Origin: Malus domestica
Lineage: Eukaryota; Streptophyta; Magnoliopsida; Rosales; Rosaceae
DNA: 64,000 nt
Assembly (NCBI RefSeq): GCF_042453785.1
Contig: NC_091669.1
Coordinates: 15,173,001 to 15,237,000 of the forward strand
Direction of reading: 5' to 3'
The position numbers were made by a program, and so were the translations under genes. The stretch's first letter is position 1. Every line of letters begins with the position of its first letter. Of the stretch, positions 57,635 through 64,000 are shown piece after piece. The notes under the pieces were generated by a model. The model saw nothing but the letters and a program-made list of their open reading frames with translations. It searched no databases and had not been told where the DNA came from.

Positions 57635-58673
57635 TTGAAATTCTTTTCGAATAGCCTACAATTGGGCATGTTTTACACATGTTGTTCCTTGATATTTCTG
57701 CTTCAACAAATCCCAGATATCTTTCGCAGTGTCCTTCTTCAAATCGAACAATCAATGGCTTGAAACAAGTAGTTCTTGCACTTCAAGTCTTTCAACTTCT
57801 GATCTTTAATCACTTTCTTCTATGCTTCGCTTGAATCGGCTCTTTCTGCTGCTGTAGTGATTCCCGTCTCCACCAAGTTCCAATACTCTTTGGAACGTAG
57901 AAAATTTTCCATTAGCATACTCCAGTGATCATAGTGTCCATCAAACTTCGGAATGGCAGGTTGCACGAAACTACTTTCAGACGTCATCTCGTTGTTCCTT
58001 CACACTAGTTACTTTGTTGCAGGCTTTGATCAGCCCCAGTGGTGGGGCTCTAATACCAGATGTTGTAACCAAGAAAATAGCAGAAAGCTTTTGTGAACGT
58101 AAAACCTGATTGCACTAGAAAAGTGGGAGAATTCTTATTAAATTGAATAACACTTGTGGCTGTTAAATAGCCTTACAACAAAATCAGAAAGGAAATAACA
58201 ACCCATGATTTACAAGGCCTAAGATCGTGGTGCATGACTAGGTCAGAAACAAAAAATGTAATCTTGTACCTCAAGTATAAGAGAGATTATTTGCATGGAT
58301 AAAACTAAGCTCTAAAAACAAGGAACCCTAACCCTAACGGCTAGGAGATTCCAACAACTTTAACACTTCAAAACCACCAAAAAAAAAAGAAAAAAGAAAA
58401 AAAAAGAAAAAAAAAAGAAAGATAGTAAGCTTAATAACATTAGGAAATTTCTCCCATTAAATTTGACATGGATGCATTCTCATATCTACTAAAAAGAATG
58501 TTCCCATATAAGTTTAAAATGGTTAGAAAAAAATCGAATGGATCTTATTTACAAATGGGTACATTTATATTAAAAATTGATACATTTTACATATAACAAA
58601 TTGGTATATTTAAAAACAGATACATTTAAGATTAAAAAATTGAAAAATTATATGAATGAGTACAACTACAAAT

Positions 58674-60070
58674 AGGTGGTGTAGTCGATAGAGGGATAAT
58701 TTGGAGTTTTAAAACTACAAATAGGTGTAGTTTAGGAATTGAATAAATTCATTAAAGTGAAATGCTTCTTAAAAAAAACACTTCAAGTGCTTCTACTTTC
58801 AGCTGAAAACGCTTTTGAAAATTTTGTAAACAGCAATTTTTAAATTTAAAGTTATAAAGTGTTTTTAATCTTCCAAAGGAACCTTCAAATGAGTTATTTA
58901 AAACCCATAAACATTTCTAGTTGAATCTGTCAAACGCTGAGCTTTTACCCTTTTAAAAATAATGTCAAACATGTCCCAGGCTTAACTGATTAATCAACTC
59001 AGTAACGATCAACTGATTAATCAACTCGGTTATTGAATCCACGATGTCACCGCTTATCTCTGTCCAGTGTGAATTCAAGAGCCACTAAACTAATGTGTTG
59101 CACTTGCACATAGGCAGGCTATGCAAAAGCTAATCATATACACAGCAGCTTCTGGTTGTCATCTTAATTTGGACTGATACGGCTGTGCAACAAGGAATTT
59201 AAATTACATTTTTTTTAACAAACGATATTATCTGTCTTAAGAGAATGGGAAAATGTGCTAAGTCTCACACTGGATTAGTCATAATAATGTAGTTCAAATT
59301 GATGTACTTTGTAATCATATTAGAGGCAAGTCATCTTAACAATTTATAACATGAAAAATGTTTAGTCTAGTCTCGTATATGGCAGTGTGACTAATTCACG
59401 TTATATTTACTGTTAGAAATCAACTCGTATGACCAATCGAGCACCCATCGTTTAACATTTGTGGCACATATCGCGATCTCAAGTTGAATTAGTGCACAAT
59501 TAACATGATCTTTTAGCTCATGACTCAAGCTTAAGACTTGAGTAAATTGTGTTTGACTTGACGACAGGCTTGGTTCTTGAGTTGAAAAATGAGAAGACTC
59601 CCATGACATGTTGATAGATCAAACTCACGATGACAACACAACTATTGATACATATCTTGTGAAAATATACAATGTCAATTTCATCACATCTTTGGAAATA
59701 TTTTCTTTGCACTGAATTTGTGCACTACAATATTCCACCTCCAAATTGTGGTAGCAAGTCAAAATCAACCCAAATTTTTTCCATACTTTGGTCTCATATA
59801 TATAATATATTATTTTTCACTATATAAGAGTAAAGTTAGGGATAACACATTTTTGTACCACATTTGACAAATAAGGCATTTATATAACAAACATCTAATA
59901 AGATAAACTCATACAGTGAAATAACACATATACATCACATGTCATACCAGATAGTACAACAGTGCATACAAATTTGTGGTTGCTATAGTTTTTTTTTTTT
60001 TTTTTAACAAAAAAGTTTAGGAAGAGGGGAGGCTACCCCATTTTAGGGGCAGCACATGCCACAAACTTCC
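58674..60070 (+). repeat. Copy C: duplicated flank without the viral insertion (empty site)
   Basis: 58680-58905 matches the DNA left of the viral insertion (25998-26062 and 26706-26934), and 58905-60070 matches the DNA to its right (40300-43740, less nested insertions). The junction TATTTAAAACCCATAAA at 58897-58913 is uninterrupted. It also lacks the MITE at 26064-26702, the transposon at 40737-41485 and the solo LTR at 41934-43440. It has its own SINE fragment at 59216-59295. Confidence 0.88.
59216..59295 (-). mobile_element. Truncated SINE, inverted
   Basis: TTTTTTTAACAAACGATATTA followed by GTGCTAAGTCTCACAC matches the complement of the 3' part of the SINE at 40873-41048. The promoter part is missing. 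Copy B lacks it at the corresponding place. Confidence 0.55.
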
Positions 60071-60417
60071 TTGAGAACTTTTTATAAAAAAACTAATGGT
60101 ACAACTTATTCTAATTTTATTTTGGAAATGTTTTGAATTGAAAATTAATTAGGAGTTTAATAAAGGTGTGAGTATTAAAACCCTAAATCAACTACTAATT
60201 TTTATTTAAAAAAATTATGTAATCGACATATAAATTCATTATTACATTAATGCTAGGGACTTCAATAAAAAACTAAAAACTAATAAGGTCTCAATTAATG
60301 AACATTAGTAACTAGGAAACGCTCAAACGGATTCTAATTATCTCAAGTTAAAACTAATCTTATGAATAATCAAGCATATATATCTGAAAAATATTTGAGG
60401 TTCAAGCTCTATATATT

Positions 60418-60850
60418 TTCAAAACAAAATGGAGAAGTAGACAATTATATAGACAGAGAAGGAGAAGACAGCAACAATATGCTACCATAAGAGAAGAGGA
60501 GAAGCCTTTTCTACTACATAACCCCTCAAGCTCGCAACTGCTCCTAACAATATGGCAGATGGTTTTGTGTATTGCAACAAAAGAACGAATCGATAGAATT
60601 GATCATCTGCTACCAAAAGGTTCAATTTATCCGAAAACAGAACCACATCAATCCCAATCAAAGGAAGTACCAAAAGCCTTGCAACAATAATCCTAATTGT
60701 ATTCTCATTCCTAGATTGGATTCGTTCGGACCTTCTGCGAGCATTCCTCCAAGAACAAGCACAGCTGAAGGCACCATGGCCTAAACTACAATTTCCAAGC
60801 TGTTTGTGATTCCAGCTGCTGCTGCAAGGCCCAGCAAACGGGCTAGGCAT
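60418..60850 (-). pseudogene. PIN-LIKES (PILS) auxin carrier fragment
   Basis: On the minus strand from about 60850, the frame shows SLEIVV, a stop, AMVPSAVLVLGGMLAEGPNES, then a frameshift near 60700 into IIVARLLVLPLIGI, DQFYRFVLLLQY, PSAILLGAVASLRGY and PLLLW. A TAG at 60482-60484 replaces the usual Gln, followed by a hydrophobic tail that ends near 60418. This is the C-terminal membrane half of a PILS transporter of the endoplasmic reticulum, which shapes intracellular auxin. Two stops, one frameshift and the missing N-terminal half make it a pseudogene. The homologous blocks run without an obvious intron, so it could be a retrocopy or a degraded last part of a gene; I cannot decide. Confidence 0.8.
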
Positions 60851-61597
60851 CTTTGGCCTACTGGTATCCACTGATTTTTAGCTCAGCCTTTGATTGGAGT
60901 TGGATTTTGTCTAAATCAGGCATTTTATCTAATTTATTTTGGCTACTATATTCCAAGGCCAGAGCATACCACAAGCTTTTTGGAGGATTTATGCAGGGAG
61001 TTTTAGCCCACCAAGAGGAGTTGCCAGTATTGAGACTCGAACCTAAATCTTGATCGAGAGAAGAAAACGATCATTACCAACTCAACTGAAAAAACCAAAT
61101 TATTGTATGTAATAATTGTATTTTTTCGGTTGGAAGTAATTGTAGTAAAAGTCAAGACAGCACCAACTACACGTGCCCAAACAAAATAACACACCATAAG
61201 ACGAACAAGATTATCGGTGAAACAAAAGGCAAAGGGAAAAAACAGGCAAAGCGTAATACCACATAGCAAATTATAAATTATCATCATTAAGCGCGGAAGA
61301 TTTATTTAGTTATTTTCATTCGCTATCGTAATTTAATTTTTTATAGCTAATCATAATAAATTCATGTCGGACTCATTATTCATAAGAATCGAACCTAATA
61401 CATCGCACAAAATATAGCAATAAATGAAGAAATCATTATTTATTTTGTTATTTACTTTTTATACTAACGATATTGGAAGAAAAATGGATTCAAAGTTTCA
61501 AACAGAAGACGAGAGGTGAAGTGGACATTAGTGTCGATTTATATATAAAAAATTTAGAATCAGCATTGTCGCACCTTGTAAGCAAAGCCTCTTAATT

Positions 61598-61600
<3 letters not shown>
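60851..61600. other. Intergenic DNA
   Basis: No gene was recognised. Open frames at 60853-61053 and 61003-61287 have no known relatives that I can see and overlap on opposite strands. Confidence 0.5.
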
Positions 61601-61628
<28 letters not shown>

Positions 61629-61838
61629 CAGGGAGCTTAAGGGGAGGGATCCCCATTTTTTCAAAAAAAATGGGGACACGTTCCCCACCGTTAGATTGAC
61701 TTTAATGAAATTGTGTGGTTGAGATTAAAACACAGGCCATAGAATCTCAACCACAGGATTTCATTTAATTCAAATCCAACGGTAGGGAGCGTGTCCCTAT
61801 TTTTTTTAAAAAATGGGGATCCCTCCCCTTAAGCAATT

Positions 61839-61840
<2 letters not shown>
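61629..61840. mobile_element. Foldback MITE inside a (TA)n microsatellite
   Basis: CAGGGAGCTTAAGGGGAGGG and the complement GGAATTGCTTAAGGGGAGGG start the two arms, which pair over about 90 bp each, including GGGATCCCCATTTTTT and GGGGACACGTTCCC-like words. (TA)n lies on both sides (61601-61628 and 61841-61880), so a TA duplication (Tc1/mariner style) is possible but cannot be proved. Confidence 0.8.
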
Positions 61841-61885
<45 letters not shown>

Positions 61886-62324
61886 TGTTTTCATCACTAT
61901 ATAACTTAGAAGTTCTAAATATTTGCATTGACACGCAATAGCCTGCTTTTTTCTTGCTTGGAACTAAAAGTAATGCACCAAATGCATTCTTTTTTTAGAC
62001 GTAACGATAATATTTTATTATAATATTAGGAGAAAATTCGAGATAACATCCAAAATGACCTCAATCAAAGAAAAACAGTGGCACCAAATTCATGCTTAAT
62101 TCATTATTAACATCTACCATCTCCCATACATGCAGAGTTAAATTTACCTTTAGTGCTCAATTCTTGTTCATTAAAGTGAGATAGAGTTGAATTTATGATC
62201 AAATATAGCTTTCATAATTTCTAAGGACTGGTTTGGAATGGTGGTGCTGTCAATAACAGTATAAAAGCATAAAAAAGTAGAATAGGGTCTACTATGCTTC
62301 TAAAAAAAGTGTTGTTGGTCGCAC

Positions 62325-62520
62325 AACCACGACAAGTGGCCCAATGGAAAAACATGAGAAAACCAACTCCCTAAAGGAAAAAAATGGGAGGTTTTGGGTT
62401 CGATGCTTGATAAGCTGTGAATCTACTTAATTGTGGCCACATCCCACAGGTATGGTGCAATTCCAACTAGCCTCCTCTGGGCCTGGAGGAAAACTGTGTT
62501 TCACCACCAATTGACTTTTT
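62325..62520 (+). mobile_element. Probable tRNA-derived SINE, second family
   Basis: A box A-like AGTGGCCCAATGG near 62334 and box B GGGTTCGATGCTT near 62397 are spaced as in tRNA-derived SINEs. The body ends in TTGAC followed by a T run (62516-62523). Target repeats were not found. It appears to cut a MITE relative of 26064-26702 (62228-62320). Confidence 0.5.
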
Positions 62521-62524
62521 TTTA

Positions 62525-62672
62525 GGGACGTGATATCCACACACCCATTTTTACTTCTTTCACACCCTTTTAATTTTCAGTCATCGGATCGGATGAATTG
62601 AAAAAGATCAAAGGACATAAATTAACAAGGGATGTGGGAGAAGTAAAAATGGGTGTGTGGATAGCACTCCTC
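62525..62672. mobile_element. MITE, relative of 45375-45522
   Basis: GGGACGTGATATCCACACAC and the complement GAGGAGTGCTATCCACACAC are the inverted ends. TTTTTTTA lies on both sides (62517-62524 and 62673-62680), an 8- to 9-bp duplication. Confidence 0.78.
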
Positions 62673-62895
62673 TTTTTTTAAAGGTTGTGGGTCACACTTT
62701 TAACTTTTGAGTTACATCTAAATTTAAATATAACTTAGCGTATAACTCCAAAATCACTCCAACTATTCTGATGCATCGAAGAGGGACTGACAAATTTAGA
62801 GTTAAAAATAACATTTGACTCTCAATTTATCGCCCTATTGGAGATACTCTTATGAGTTAGACTATATAGAATTCAAAAGTTATAGAATCTTTAAA

Positions 62896-63014
62896 GGTGG
62901 TGCTATCCATTTTACCATTCACACACTCCTCTTTAATTTCCGACAGTCGGATTGAATAAATTTAAGATATTCAAATGACATTAATTAACAAGAGGTATGT
63001 AAATATCATCACTC
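62896..63014. mobile_element. Short MITE with 8-bp duplication
   Basis: TCTTTAAA flanks both sides (62888-62895 and 63015-63022). The ends GGTGGTGCTATCC and complement GAGAGTGATGATATT are weakly inverted. The interior (GTCGGATTGAAT) resembles the family at 62525-62672. Confidence 0.6.
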
Positions 63015-63310
63015 TCTTTAAATGATGATTAAGAAAATGAACGGATTTGACTATAAAATTTGTATAGTGCAAATGGATAAATGCAAGAGGTGGACAAGGT
63101 GGTTCCTTAATGAAGTGGATGCAATATAAAAAAATACAGAATAATGGCTTGAGTTGTCATCTGAAGGTAATTATTTAAATTAATTTTCTTGCAATTGTAA
63201 CTAAATTTTAGCATAAACATAGAGAGTTGTTAGAGTTGCACAATGCACTACTATTATACAGATGATATCAAGATCTCAACTGCGTTATAATATTTTCATC
63301 AATTTACATT

Positions 63311-63462
63311 GAGAAATTATATTTACACACCCCAAATTACTTCTCCCACACCCTTTTTAATTTTTTAATATTTTCTACACACCACTAACACTTGATAGAA
63401 AAATATTAAAAAATTAAAAAGGTGTGAGAGAAGTAATTTGGGGTGTGTGAATATAATCTCCC
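63311..63462. mobile_element. MITE, relative of 45375-45522, near-perfect hairpin
   Basis: GAGAAATTATATTTACACAC and the complement GGGAGATTATATTCACACAC begin arms that pair for over 50 bp. TTTACATT flanks both sides (63303-63310 and 63463-63470). Confidence 0.8.
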
Positions 63463-63622
63463 TTTACATTTGTGCTTAGTCTAAATAAACTTTATTCATC
63501 ACCTACCACATCGTTCATTAATTGGATTTTTTTTTTTTAATCCATTAATTGGATTTTTTGGTAGTTAATAAATTAATATTGCGTGAAGCAGGTTTGCCAG
63601 AGAGGTTAAGGGGCCAGACTTA

Positions 63623-63832
63623 GGACTTGGATTGTCTGCCCTCCCCATCCCATACCCTCCCCATGCCCTTCTATATTATGTGGTCACGGTTAAGCCACAT
63701 CAACATTTTATATTCCCATTACTTTTTGTCTTATTATTTTTATAAAAAAATCAATATAAAATGTTGACATGGCTTAACCGTGACCATAGAATATAGGAGG
63801 GTATGGGATGGGAGGGCAGAAAATCCAAGTCC
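63623..63832. mobile_element. MITE with long inverted repeats
   Basis: GGACTTGGATTGTCTGCCCT and the complement GGACTTGGATTTTCTGCCCT start arms that pair over about 90 bp, including GTCACGGTTAAGCCA. The flanks CAGACTTA and CAAACTTA are a possible 8-bp duplication with one change. Confidence 0.78.
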
Positions 63833-63904
63833 GCAAACTTAAGATCTGATGTACTATAAGTCATGTACTACAAAAGAAAAAAGTAAAATTAATTAATTTT
63901 GTCG

Positions 63905-64000
63905 TTTAGTATTACAATCTATTAGTATTTTTCTTCAATTGTAAGTGAGAGATCTTAGGTTCGATTCTCGCCAAATGCGAATTTGAACCATATTATTGTT
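63905..64000 (+). mobile_element. tRNA-derived SINE, cut by the window end
   Basis: Same family as 40873-41048: TTAGTATTACAATCTATTAGTA, then TAAGTGAGAGATCTTAGGTTCG and GATTCTCGCCAAATGCGAAT. Box B is GGTTCGATTCTC. The 3' end lies beyond the window. Confidence 0.78.

Larger units (their letters stand above)
53937..58365 (-). mobile_element. Ty1/Copia LTR retrotransposon, full-length but inactivated
   Basis: Two 305-bp LTRs (53937-54241 and 58061-58365, TGTTGT...TTTAACA) are flanked by a perfect 5-bp duplication CTTCA (53932-53936 and 58366-58370). Running on the minus strand: primer site complement near 58043-58058 (TGGTATTAGAGCC), gag with a CX2CX4HX4C knuckle at 57238-57280, protease and integrase pieces (57184-56816, 56388-55942), reverse transcriptase (55618-55067, with FLHGEINEEVFIDQPP and YVDDL) and RNase H (54963-54271, with LSTTEAEFIA). 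The polypurine tract AAGGGAGGA adjoins the left LTR. Stops and frameshifts separate the domains. By eye the LTRs differ at about 14-15 of 305 positions. Confidence 0.95.

Overview
The window is nuclear DNA of a flowering plant. Genes have GT-AG introns and plant-type products, the intergenic DNA is A+T-rich, and more than half of the window is plant mobile DNA: Ty1/Copia, Ty3/Gypsy, a Cassandra-type TRIM, L1 and RTE LINEs, tRNA-derived SINEs, hAT, Mutator-like and PIF/Harbinger MITEs, and an endogenous pararetrovirus. The overall character suggests a woody rosid, possibly Rosaceae (apple or pear type), but that is an impression, not a demonstration.

Layout. 1-4 kb: intergenic DNA with three DNA transposons, including an 889-bp hAT element with a perfect 8-bp target duplication. 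4-11 kb: two convergent housekeeping genes, a plastid RelA/SpoT homologue of the RSH2/RSH3 type (+, six exons) and TFIID subunit TAF9 (-, two coding exons with a long leader). 11-13 kb: a 5'-truncated RTE LINE between two PIF-like MITEs. 13.1-13.5 kb: a small conserved-looking membrane protein gene (-). 15.6-17 kb: an alpha/beta hydrolase gene (+, four exons) with an atypical nucleophile elbow. 17-26.9 kb: DNA transposons plus a tandem duplication of the hydrolase 3' flank.

26.9-40.3 kb: one 13.36-kb insertion that is mainly a decayed caulimovirid genome, about 8.6 kb once nested elements are removed. It was later invaded by a MITE, an L1 fragment, a Cassandra TRIM and a Gypsy solo LTR. Another copy of the flanking DNA at 58.7-60.1 kb lacks the insertion, so its borders can be read to the base. 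40.3-45 kb: the right flank of that insertion site, carrying nested DNA transposon, MITE and SINE insertions and another solo LTR. 45.0-53.9 kb: a decayed Ty3/Gypsy element with about 2.4-2.5-kb LTRs, each carrying a different private MITE. 53.9-58.4 kb: a Copia element (minus strand) with 305-bp LTRs and a 5-bp target duplication. 58.7-60.1 kb: the empty-site paralogue. 60.4-60.9 kb: a PIN-LIKES auxin carrier pseudogene (-). 61.6-64 kb: a cluster of MITEs and SINEs.

Only four loci look like working protein genes: RSH, TAF9, the small membrane protein and the hydrolase. They do not form a functional cluster. No tRNA, intact rRNA or CRISPR was seen. The main interest is the nested-insertion record, in particular the pararetrovirus with its empty-site paralogue. 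Exon borders were placed by eye from splice signals and frame continuity, and family assignments come from recognised motifs without database searches.
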